Assembly: GCA_033557465.1 (NCBI GenBank)
Contig: JAWIIG010000025.1
Coordinates: forward strand, 6,815,001 to 6,879,000
Direction of reading: 5' to 3'
Source: Ichthyophis bannanicus
Taxonomy: Eukaryota > Chordata > Amphibia > Gymnophiona > Ichthyophiidae
Length of the DNA stretch: 64,000 bases
Shown here: in pieces, positions 55,020 through 64,000 of the stretch
Numbering within the stretch: position 1 is the first letter of the stretch
How the letters are laid out: each line of letters opens with the position of its first letter
The notes under the pieces: generated by a model
Told to the model about the DNA's origin: nothing
The model's database searches: none
Seen by the model: only the letters and a program-made list of their open reading frames with translations
Made by a program: the position numbers and the translations under genes

Positions 55020-56338
55020 TAAATAGATCCCTAATTTGCCATGGAGGCTGATTTTGATGGGGGCATGTCCGGGTCGTCCAAAAAAAATGGACGGTCCGAG
55101 AGTGTACCCAATTCTGCACCCGCGGGAGCTAGATGTTTGTGCAGGTACAGAATCATAAGAACATAAGAACATAAGATATGCCATACTGGGTCAGACCAAG
55201 GTCCATCAAGCCCAGTATTCTGTTTCCAACAGTGGCCAATCTAGGTCATACGTACCTAGCAGTTTCCCCAAGGGACACAGGTTCCACAATGCTTGTATTG
55301 GTTCAAGCATTGATATCCTGGGTCCCTTCTTAATAATGGTTTATGGACCTTTCCTCCAGGAACTTGTCCAAACCTTTTTTAAACCCAGCTACACTAACAG
55401 CCTTTACTACATCCTCCGGTAACAAATTCCAGAGTTTGATTACACGTTGAGTGAAAAAATATTTTCTTTTATTAGTCTTAAATAGTTTACCCTGTAGCTT
55501 CATTGCATGTCCCCTAGTCTTTCTATATTCTGATAAGGTAAACAATCGATCTACGTTTACCCGTTCCACTCCGTTCATTAATTTATAGACTTCTATCATA
55601 TCTCCCCTCAGCCGTCTCTTTTCCAGGTTAAAGAGCCCCAACCTTTTTAGCCTTTCTTCATAGGAGTAGCCTTCCATCCCCTTTACCATTTTGGTGGCTC
55701 TTCTCTGAACCTTTTCTAAAATTGCTATATCCTTTTTAAGATATGGCGACCAGAATTGCACATAATATTCAAGGTGCGGTCGGACACTTAGATGGGTCAG
55801 ACGGGCCCCATTTCTGCCACAGGAAACAGCCAACCACTTGCCCGCCCAGCCCTCCCTATGCTCCTGCTGGAGCATTGGTGCCATGGCATCCCATCGCCAT
55901 GGCACCGGGACGCCCAGCAGGAACACAGTCAGCCCAACACTGGTCCCGCTCTTTTTTCCCCGCTGCCTGCTCCTTGGCGGGGCAGGCAGGGCCAGGATCA
56001 GGCAGCAGGGCCATACCTTTGGCTGCCCTGAGACTTTTGGGAGTCTGCGTGCCCCGATCTCTACCGTGCATGGGACTTATTCCACCTCTGAAGTAGAATA
56101 AGTCCCACGTCCATCTTGCAAGCGCTGGATGTACAGGGCTGTGACCTGAATAAGCCCAGTATGTCCAGGTTGTGTGGCCCACCTCCCACTCCACCCACTC
56201 TCTGCCCTGTAGACACCCCTTCCTGCCCCCATCCTGTGCATTTGGAGAACTCTTGGGTCATAATACAGCGTCGGCAAATAGTGGTGGTTGTATGTCCAAA
56301 CCGGACATACATCCCTGCTATTCACTGTTTAGACTGAC
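55020..56338. repeat. Unnamed interspersed repeat, copy 3 (split by CR1 copy E)
   Basis: Parts 55020-55151 and 55782-56338. Includes GGGACTTATTC...GAATAAGTCCC at about 56065-56105 and CTGGATGTACAGGGCTGTGA. The right end is GTCTAAAC followed by a C-run, like the right end of copy 1. Confidence 0.5.
55152..55781 (-). mobile_element. CR1 LINE copy E (minus), young 3' fragment
   Basis: Minus-strand match to copy D from about 49590 to the tail, with almost no differences by eye. It ends in the TTATGTTCTTATG octamer tail at 55152-55175. The C-terminal frame is intact from about 55773 to 55330, reading [20 protein letters not shown] through [15 protein letters not shown]. Confidence 0.9.
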
Positions 56339-56514
56339 CCCCCTGAGCATATGAAGGTAACAAAATGTATTTGTAACAATATTTCCCACATGTTCTTCAA
56401 AATCATAATGTGAATCTATCACTCCCAAACTGCACAGAAATTATTTTAAAGGCAATTACAGTGATAAAGTATATAATTTATTATCAAAACTCACCTTAAT
56501 TACATTGTCCCATA
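56339..56514. other. Unassigned AT-rich interval
   Basis: No coding or repeat signature seen. Confidence 0.4.
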
Positions 56515-57089
56515 TTTAAAATGATGCTCAAGGATCCATGTTGAATGATGCTGAGAAGATAAAGAAAAGGTTTAACGAATATACTGAGTCATTATACCAT
56601 ATAGATAAAGTAGATCAACAGTCATTTCAAGCTGTAACTTTACGATCAGGAACCACTGGTGATGCAAGAAGAAGTCAAAGCAGCATTGAAAGCATTATAA
56701 AAAAAAAAAAGCCACCAGACATTGATGGCAGGGGCAGTGCTAGGGTTTCTGATGCCCACCTGCAACTTATAGATCAGTGCCCCCTCCTTCATTATTATTA
56801 ATGCTGACTGCACCCCACCCCCCTTTTCCCCAAAACTCCTTTGTGTACTCTTCACATGATGCTAGTATTTCTCCTTCAAGTCCAGTGTTGAAAGAAAATT
56901 GCAGTGTTGAAAGGGGCAAATGCATAGCCAGAACAAAAATAGCTACTGAGCAGTAAATACTTACTGTGCCATCATATGAACAGGCTATGAAAGTCCAAGA
57001 GTATGGTAAATTTTAGATATGGATCAAAAGCAAAATACTCAGCTGTACACTCTAACTTTGTTGTCAGACCATTTTATTCTCTGATCATG

Positions 57090-57990
57090 CTGGTCCCAGT
57101 CTGAGGTTTCTGCTTTCCTCTGTCTTCTCTTAGCTCTCTTTCTATGGTCTCTAGTCCATCTGCCATTTCTTGTTGCCTCTTTTGTTTTCTTCACTTCGTT
57201 CCATCTTGGATTGATCTTTTCCTTTCAGCTTTCTTCCATTTATTTTTCTCTCTTTCTGTCCATTCAGATTTCACTACTCTTTCTTACTATCCAGTCCTCA
57301 ATACCCCTCTTTTTTACTCCATCTACCTACCACTTTTCAACCCTCACTTCAGTCCTTCCATTCCCCACCTCTTTTTCCTGATCCATTATTCCCCAGTCTC
57401 ACTCACTCTCTCTCTCCTCTCTCCTCCTCCCCATCCAGTGTCTTTCTCTCTCTCGCTCTCTCTTTCCCTCCATCCAGTATCTCCGCTCTGTCTCCCTATC
57501 CTTCCATGTCTGCCCTCTCCCTTCCTATTCCCCTCCATCCAGCATCTCTCCATCTCTACACCATCCCATCCCATCTCCTGTCTATTACTCCCATGTCAAG
57601 TATCTCTCCATCTCTTTCCATCTTCTCCCCACTCTTTCCCTATTACCCCATGTTCTGCCTTTCCCCCTTCCCTTATTACCCACGTGTCTAGTATCTCTCC
57701 TATCTCCCTCTGCCCCCTCCCCCCATTCCCAGGATCTACCTATAGTCTCCCTATCTCCCTATAACCCATATCCACTCCATCTCTCCTTGCTTATTCTGAT
57801 GCACATTCTTCCTATGTCTCCTTCCCATGTTCCCTATCTTCCTGCATCTTCCTAGCCCCCCCACCTCCAATTCGTCCCCTCTGCCTCCCTATTCCCCCCC
57901 CCCCCCACACAATTCAGTTTCTCTCATCTGTCTCCCGATGCCCAGTATATCTCCTCTACCTCCCAATGCCCCCCTGTCTACTTCCCCCAC
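57090..57990 (+). repeat. Pyrimidine-rich minisatellite-like tract
   Basis: Degenerate repeats of CCATCTCTCCCTATT and CCAGTATCTCTCC. The long open frame 57144-57764 is low-complexity Ser/Pro/Leu sequence and is not a gene. Confidence 0.75.
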
Positions 57991-58344
57991 TTCATGGCCA
58001 AGAGAGAGCTGAGCCTGCCCATGGGAGTAGTATGGGAGATTCTGCTCACATGACACGCTACTCCTGTAGGCAGACTAGGCCCTGTACCCGCGTGATTGCT
58101 GCCAGGCTCAGCCCTCAGCAGTTTAAGGCCGCCGAGGGCTGAGCTCGGCAGCAATCGCAGCGGAGAGAGGGCCGAGCCTGCCCATGAAAGTAGTGTGTCC
58201 CATGGGCAGAGGCCCTTTAAAGCAGCAATCACAGCCTTGCATACAGGGGCAGTCCAAGGGTAATGTGGGGCCATGTGTGGAGACTCATTGTGGGGCCTCA
58301 TTTATATAAAATATTTGCATAAATATTTTCATATTGAAAAATAA

Positions 58345-59462
58345 TTCTGCTAGCTGTGATTTCAAGATCATGGTGCACAGGCTGTATTGGACCATGCCAG
58401 AGCTGTAAAAACTCAGAAATCAGCAATAGTGAAACTAATAGGCTACAAACAATATTAAACTGGCAGCAAGAACACAAAACTGCAACTCTCAAGGACTCTC
58501 CATATTCCACTACATCCCACCAACACCCTACAGTTGATCCCACACAAGGAACAAAAAGAAAAAGTGAAAACTACAACACAGGACTTATAGATCATATCTA
58601 CCATAATGAGATAATCTGGATAATCTTAATTCACACATAAGTAAGACTATCAGAAATGCCTACTACAGAATGAAGATCATCAGAAGATTAAGACCCCTTC
58701 TTGAGACCGTTCACTTTAGAAATGTTTGTCAAGCGTTAATTACCCCATTATTTGACTTCTGTAATCCTATATACCTAGGCTTATCTAAACAGTCTCTCAA
58801 GCCTTTACAGCTAGCACAAAACACCGCTGCAAGAATAATTTTTGGATTATCTAGTAATGAGCATATAACCCCAATTTTGAAAGAGCTTCATTGGCTACCC
58901 ATAGCATCTCGTATTAAATATAAAACAATAATTTATATTTTTAAAATTAAGCAACACTGTTCTGCAGAAAGTCTGACTTCTCTCATTCAGTCAGATATCA
59001 GCAACAGACCAAGAAGAAAGGAGTCTTCCAACAGAGTCAGCACTTCAAATGATGTTAGAAAAACATGTAAGGTCACCTCAGAGCGAGCATTCTCTTTTGC
59101 GGCACCTACCATCTGGAACTCTCTACCTTATGATTTAAGAGCAGCTCAAGACCTCAAGGACTTTAGGAAACAACTGAAAATGGTCTTGTTTATTGAATAC
59201 TACGGTCATGTAAACAATTAATTAAGTTTTTGGAAAAGTTAGTCTTATATATGTTGTATAATAGCTCACATTATAGTATAGCTCACCATGTAGATAGCGC
59301 AACTTTTTCCAAGACACAATGTCATATTTTATCATTCTATGTACATATTATCAATGATTGTTTTCACTTTTGTTTTTTGTGTTTTTCGTATGTTAAACCG
59401 CTTTGATTACAAGATAAGGCGGTATAGAAATCCAATTAAATAAATAAAAATAAATAAATAAA
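58345..59462 (+). mobile_element. L2 LINE C-terminal part and 3' end (plus)
   Basis: The frame 58670-59221 (183 codons) reads LRPLLETVHFRNVCQALITP, LHWLPIASRIKYKTIIYIFK and FAAPTIWNSLPYDLRAAQDL, typical L2 ORF2 C-terminus, unbroken. It ends with AAACCGCTTTGATTACAAG, GGCGGTATAGAAATCC and (AATAAA)n at 59462. The 5' edge is uncertain. Confidence 0.85.
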
Positions 59463-59466
59463 TAAT

Positions 59467-59570
59467 GACACTAACATCCAAGCTTTCATGTCAATGCTGA
59501 TTCCTGGGCTTTCTTGGCAGTGTAACTGGAAGCAGATTGCCAGGCCTTTCTTCCAAAGGCAGTGGACAAG
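59467..59570 (-). mobile_element. SINE 3' fragment
   Basis: TGGCAGTGTAACTGGAAGC and GATTGCCAGGCCTTTCTTCC match the middle-to-tail part of the SINE at 54747-54968. The tRNA head is missing. Confidence 0.55.
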
Positions 59571-59699
59571 GAACCTACCCCAAAAGGGCAAAAATGTAAA
59601 TATTGCAGTGTTTCCTAGAACATCCACATACCTACTGGAAAAACTGAACAAGCTAGATTACTGCAGATCCCTATATAGAAGCTCCGTGCTAACAGACAC

Positions 59700-59850
59700 C
59701 TGGTCTCAATCACACACTTAAGTGCATTTTTGCTAAAAGAATTAGCATGCATTAAGTACTCGATGGCCCTTTTATTTCTATTGATGCAGTGGCACTTAAT
59801 ATGCATTAATTTCATTAACACGTGTTAACCTTTAGTAAACATGCCCCTTA
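59700..59850. mobile_element. Harbinger-type fragment with one terminal repeat
   Basis: The right end is TTTAGTAAACATGCCCCTTA at 59831-59850. The interior has repeated GCATTAA motifs. The left terminus was not found. Confidence 0.5.
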
Positions 59851-60099
59851 GAATATAGACAGAACCTCACTAAGTACAACATAAGTGATCATAAACTAAA
59901 AATAGAAATATGTAGAAATTATTAAACTGAACTACCAAGAAGTTAGACAGCATGCAGTGGAGTGCAAAAGAAATAGGAAGTGATACGTAGAGAAACAGCT
60001 GATGTAAATTACAAAAACTGACATATTCCAAATACTAAATTGAAAATTAAATTATGTTTTCTACCTTTATTGTTTGGCTATTTTATTTTTCTAATCGAT

Positions 60100-61080
60100 T
60101 GGTTCCAAGATCTGGTTTCTGCTTTCTTCGATTTTCTTTCAACTCTTTTCAGGGTCTCAAGTCCATCTTCTCACCTCTCCTATCTTCTTCACTTTCTCCC
60201 CTACATCCGACTTTCCCCATCTCTCTCTCCTTGCCCAGTCTCTTACTCCCCAGTCTTTCACTAACTCTCTCCTGTCTCTCTTCGTTGCTGTGTCAGCATC
60301 CTCCTCTATTTATTTATTTTATTTATTTAACATTTCTTATATACCGCGCTCTTAATCATCAGTGCGGTTTACATTGAAACAATATAACACTCGGTCAGTT
60401 AAATTTGACCATCGTTTACATAGAACAGGGATTTAACTTGGGAGTAAAACTTTGGGAAACTACTTACATTTATTTCTATTTATTTCTCCTTTGTCCTGCA
60501 TCCCCCCATCCAGAAGCATCCTCCTCTCTTTCTCTTTTGTCCTGCATCCCCCCCATCCAGAATCTATCCCATCTCTTCCCATGTCCAGTATCCTCCCAGA
60601 ATGTCCAGCACCTCTCCTCTCTCCCTATTTCCAATCATGTTCACCATCTCTGATCCATCTCCCTATTTCCTCCCATGTTCACCATCTCTGCTCCATCTCC
60701 CCTTTGTCTCCCTATACTCCTTCCTCTCACAATCTTCCTGACCTCTCTGTGTCTAACATGTCCCCTCTACCCCCCGTGACCCCCTGTGTCAGCAGGTTTC
60801 ATACATCCCCCTGTCCTCTTGATCTCCCCTGTATCTAGCTTCTCTCCTCAGTCTCCCTATTACTCCCTCCTTTGTGCCTAGCATACCCCCTCCATCTCCT
60901 TATGACCACCTATGTCCAGGTTCAGCATATTCCCTCTATCTCCCTGCTTCCTCTCTCCCCTATGCCAACTATCTTCCCTCTGTCTCCCTATTCCCCTTTC
61001 CCTGTGTCCAATGGCTCACGTTTCTTCCCTTCCCCTGCCATGTGCTCCTGCACTTACTCTCAATGTCCAACCTAGATGAA
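60100..61080 (+). repeat. Second pyrimidine-rich minisatellite-like tract, split by an L2 tail
   Basis: Same composition and CCATCTCTCCCTATTTCC-type repeats as 57090-57990. An L2 3' tail (60305-60475) lies within, bordered by AGCATCCTCCTCT on both sides, a probable duplication of about 13 bp (near 60296 and 60507) produced by that insertion. Confidence 0.65.
60305..60475 (-). mobile_element. L2 3' tail (minus) in the pyrimidine tract
   Basis: (TTTA)n, then TATACCGCGCTC and CAGTGCGGTTTACATTG. Very similar to 29555-29780. Confidence 0.7.
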
Positions 61081-61094
61081 TGTGAGTATTGGTA

Positions 61095-61800
61095 GCCCTG
61101 CACTTATATACTTTTGTTCACTAAAGAAGAGCGGGACCTAGGTGTGGTTGTGTCTGATGACCTTAAAGTAGCTAAACAGGTAGAAAAGGTGACGGCAAAA
61201 GCTAGAAGGATGCTTGGGTGCATACGGAGAGGAATGGCTAGCAGAAAAAAGGAGGTGATAGTGCCTGTGTATAAGTCTTTGGTGCAAACTCATTTGGAGT
61301 ATGGTGTGCAATTCTGGAGACCACACCTTCAAAAGGATATAAACAGGATGGAGTCAGTACAGAGGGTGGCTACTAAAATGATTAGTGGTCTTCATTATAA
61401 AGCATATGAGGACAGACTTAAGGATCTTAATATGTACACTTTAGAGGAAAGGCGGGATAGAGGTGATATGATTGAGATGTTTAAATACCTCTGTGGCATA
61501 AATGTTCAGGGAGAGAGCCTCTTTTGATTGAAAGCAAGTTCATGGGATGAAGGTGAAGGGGGATAGATTCAGGAGTGATATGCGGAAATATTTCTTTACA
61601 GAAAGAGTGGTGGATCCATGGAATAGTCTCCCAGTGGAGGTGGTAGAGATGAGGACGGTATCTGAATTCAAAAAATCATGGGACAAACACAGAGGATCTC
61701 TAAAGGAAAAAAGGGGACTGTTGTAGTTGTTGATATGGAAGGACAGACCAGATAGGCCATGTGGTCTTTTTCTGTCGCCATATTTCTATGTTTCTATATA
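61095..61800 (+). mobile_element. CR1 3' end, copy B subfamily (plus)
   Basis: The frame 61114-61527 reads EERDLGVVVSDDLKVAKQVE, HLEYGVQFWRPHLQKDINRM and DRLKDLNMYTLEERRDRGDM, then the 3' UTR with GGCCATGTGGTCTTTTTCTG and a tail TTTCTATGTTTCTATA. Same subfamily as copy B. Unbroken for 137 codons. Confidence 0.85.
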
Positions 61801-62395
61801 TTATGATTACTGCCACAACGCTGCTACTGTAGAGATGGAAGTTGAGACCCTGCTTAAATCGCGGCTGCTGGGCTAATAAAGTTAGTTGCGCTGTAGCCCG
61901 TGGGCTGGCAGTTGGTCACTGGTCAGTCAGAGTAGTGGGGGGGAGGGACATGCCGGTCTTACGAACAGGCTCTGCTTCTCTGCCTGTACTTGTCTTCCTG
62001 CTTGGGGGATAGGGGCAGCTAACAACAATGCCTCCCAGAGATTGGCACCCCCTGCCGTGCTTACCCCACTTAACCGGGTAATGCTGGCCCTGATTGATGG
62101 CATTCCTAATGAAGTATAACAGCAATTGGATGCAGCTGTTACAATAATTACATGGCTCTGTCAGGAAATCCGGAAGAAATTGTGGTCAACTGCTTGGAAA
62201 AGATCTGCATTCATACAAATATTGAACAAAGGTGATTCAACTGTCTGTGGATATTATCATAGAACCTCTCTCATCCCAAATGCCAGCAAAATTCTACTCA
62301 AGATCATTCAGTGGAGACTAGAACCATATCTAAAACTTTTTTTCAGGTACCTTCAGGAGAAGAGGAAGACCAGAGGTAGAATTGCAAGACTCAAA

Positions 62396-64000
62396 AGTGC
62401 CGAGAACGGATTCATGGAAAGTGACATTGAAAATACCCTGGTCTGATCATGCTCTCATCCTCTTCTCCTTTCCTTACTCCACTCACAGAAGTCAACCTCC
62501 TACCCATCCTCAACATACCCGTAAATTTAAACAATTCAATGCAGCCAACTTTCTAGAGCAAACAATCCCTTCTTTTGACCTACTAAATAGTAAGAGACTG
62601 AACCAAGAGTCCCACATCTCTAAATGGAATGAAATCCTATCTGCAGCCTCTCTACTCCCACCTAAACAATTTCCTCAAAAGCACCGCAAAAGAGCCCCCT
62701 GGTTCTCCACAAAACTAAGAACCCTCAAAAGGGAGCTTAGACGTCTTGAACGCATTCTGCTTCTATGCCCCTAAGTGCTGGAACGCCCTACCTCCAGAGA
62801 TCCGGGCTATCACAGATCTATCTATTTTCAGAAAAGCACTCAAATCCCACCTTTTCCCCCATTATTACTAGACCATCCAACCAATCTCGATTACTACCCA
62901 AACTAAGAATAATCCTGTCGTGTATATACGTGTAAATACTCATGTAAATAGTTACAGTAATAGATCCCCTTGTTTTATCCAAGTTCTCTGACCTGTTCTA
63001 TGTAAAACCAAACAGTTTGTTGTTCTGGTCTGTTGTTATACTGTGAACCGCGCTGATGCTGAATAGAGCGGTATATAAGAGCCTGTAATAAATAAAATAA
63101 ATAAATATGGAGACGCTCTCATGACCCTAATGCACACATTGCTTACAAAATTAAACTCCAAACCTACTGCTCTGAAAACCTCAACCAAAAACAAGAATAT
63201 AATGAAAACATGATCCAACGGTCACTTAATAAACCTAGAGAGCTTTTCTCCATTGCCAAATCCTTAATAAATGAACCCTCACAGCAGGACCAGCCACCAA
63301 AAATTTCTGCACAATCTATAGCTAACCACCTGATCTCTAAATTCCCCCCGCTCTCATTAACCAATATCCCCCAACCTATTGCTGACTACTGCACTCAACC
63401 ACATGAACCAACCCCCTTAAATTTATGGAATGAATTTGATCCCCTTACACTGGATAACGTATCTAATGTCATAAAAAATTTAAATGCCTCAACTTCTGCC
63501 CTTGACCCTTGCCCTGTCCTTTGGATTCAATCCACCAGAAGTTCTCTCAGCCCCTACATCCTGTATATTGTACAAACCTCCCTCCAGACAGGATCTGTAC
63601 CACCTCCACTTAAGTGTGCCACTATCCATCCTATCCTAAAAGGAACAAAACTTGACCCCACCTCCCCCACCTCCTACAGACCCATTTCTAGCATCTCTTT
63701 CTTAGCAAAGATAACCGAGAAACTAGTTCAAACCCAACTTCAGAACTATATTGATGATCACTCTCCTCTAGATTTATTCCAACATGGTTTCAGAACGAAC
63801 CATGGAGTTGAAACCCTTCTTACCTCTCTACTAGATTCCTTATACCTGCACACCCAGAATCCTACCCAAGGATGCCTACTCCTTTTCCTTGACTTATCCG
63901 CTGCTTTTGACTCCCTTCCTCACCATCAACTCCTAAGCAGACTCCACGAAATAGGACTGAGAGGCACAACCCTAAACTGGTTCCGATCCTACTTAGATGA
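62396..64000 (+). mobile_element. L2 LINE (plus) with a nested L2 3' piece, running off the window
   Basis: Host parts are 62396-62745 and 63108-64000. The first part shows SDHALIL, then a KRAPWFSTKLRTLKRELRRL linker. The inserted piece (62746-63107) is a short C-terminus plus 3' tail with GAACCGCGCTGATGC and AGAGCGGTATATAAGAG and (AATAAA)n. After it the linker continues with RRSHDPNAHIAYKIK. Confidence 0.8.
63108..64000 (+). CDS. L2 reverse transcriptase, open to the window edge
   Basis: 297 codons without a stop, starting right after the nested tail. Blocks: NKPRELFSIAKSLI, ADYCTQPHEPTPLN, SALDPCPVLWIQSTRSSL, PTSYRPISSISFLAKITEKL, LFQHGFRTNHGVETLLTSLL and motif A LLFLDLSAAFDSLPHHQLL with the catalytic Asp. 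It ends in NWFRSYLD. The catalytic YADD box would lie beyond the window. The preserved frame suggests a young copy. The true start is upstream of the nested insertion. Confidence 0.85.

Larger units (their letters stand above)
56729..62092. mobile_element. hAT-type composite element, 5.36 kb
   Basis: Flanked by the exact 8-bp duplication ATTGATGG (56721-56728 and 62093-62100). The ends are CAGGGGCAGTGC and the complement of CAGGGCCAGCAT. The interior contains two pyrimidine-rich tracts, a partial inverted segment (58070-58250), an L2 fragment, a SINE tail piece, a Harbinger end and a CR1 B-type 3' end, most of them later insertions. No transposase frame was found. Confidence 0.75.
56515..62395 (+). 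mobile_element. RTE (BovB-like) LINE fragment, split by a hAT-type element
   Basis: The first part (56515-56728) encodes DAEKIKKRFNEYTESLYHID and ends at PDIDG. The second part (62101-62395) continues with an IPNEV, IRKKLWSTAWKRSAFIQILN and NASKILLKIIQWRL pattern. These are consecutive blocks of an RTE-clade RT N-terminus as known from BovB. The junction is continuous once the hAT element and one ATTGATGG are removed. Confidence 0.75.

Noticed and set aside
57144..57764. 206-codon Ser/Pro/Leu-rich frame
   Set aside because: Translation of a pyrimidine-rich minisatellite. It resembles membrane segments only by composition.
1..64000. Bacterial or phage interpretation (operons, ribosome binding sites, attachment sites)
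   Set aside because: LINE, SINE, DIRS and MITE content with eukaryotic target-site duplications shows vertebrate nuclear DNA. Tyrosine recombinase here belongs to DIRS, not to a phage.

Overview
The window looks like vertebrate nuclear DNA from a large, repeat-rich genome. No conventional host gene could be supported anywhere in the 64 kb. Almost everything recognisable is a transposable element (TE), often one inside another. The mix of Ngaro/DIRS-type tyrosine-recombinase retrotransposons, a Penelope-like element, CR1 LINEs ending in TTATGTTC-type octamers, L2 LINEs ending in AATAAA-type tails, an RTE fragment, a CORE-SINE, and hAT, Harbinger, piggyBac and Tc1 DNA transposons suggests an amphibian, perhaps a caecilian. 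That placement is inference from repeat content only.

Layout. About 660-10,606 (minus strand) is a Penelope-like element with one nonsense codon. Its long 3' region is split by a 4.85-kb Harbinger-type element (2169-7018). About 11,500-17,117 (minus) is a DIRS/Ngaro-type element with Gag, RT-RNase H, tyrosine recombinase and an SGNH hydrolase ORF. 18,426-31,665 is a nested stack: a Tc1 relic, an L2 piece, and a CR1 (copy A, plus) broken by a 314-bp hAT MITE, an unnamed repeat, an L2 and a second CR1 (copy B, minus). Copy B is itself split by a 2.95-kb hAT element carrying a G-rich minisatellite and by two Penelope-related foldback elements. 32,030-42,240 is an L2 LINE (plus) split by a piggyBac-like MITE, which holds a second Harbinger-type element (33,058-38,986, inverted relative to the first), and by CR1 copy C. 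43,490-51,440 is a second DIRS copy (plus) split within RT by a nearly complete CR1 (copy D, 46,381-50,199). 51,440-56,338 holds an L2 piece, a decayed TE-like ORF of a family I cannot name, a SINE with clean target-site duplications, and a young CR1 tail (copy E). 56,515-62,395 is an RTE LINE piece split by a 5.36-kb hAT-type element. The window ends inside a well-preserved L2 reverse transcriptase ORF.

The most unusual signal is the pair of large Harbinger-type elements. Each carries seven tRNA-like modules with A-box and B-box pol III promoter motifs, arranged so that the two groups of modules point towards the element's interior, together with several hairpin modules. They encode no recognisable transposase. 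The insertions can be ordered in time because many have exact target-site duplications: 3 bp for Harbinger, TTAA for piggyBac, 8 bp for the three hAT elements, 14 bp for the Penelope-derived foldbacks and 13 bp for the SINE.
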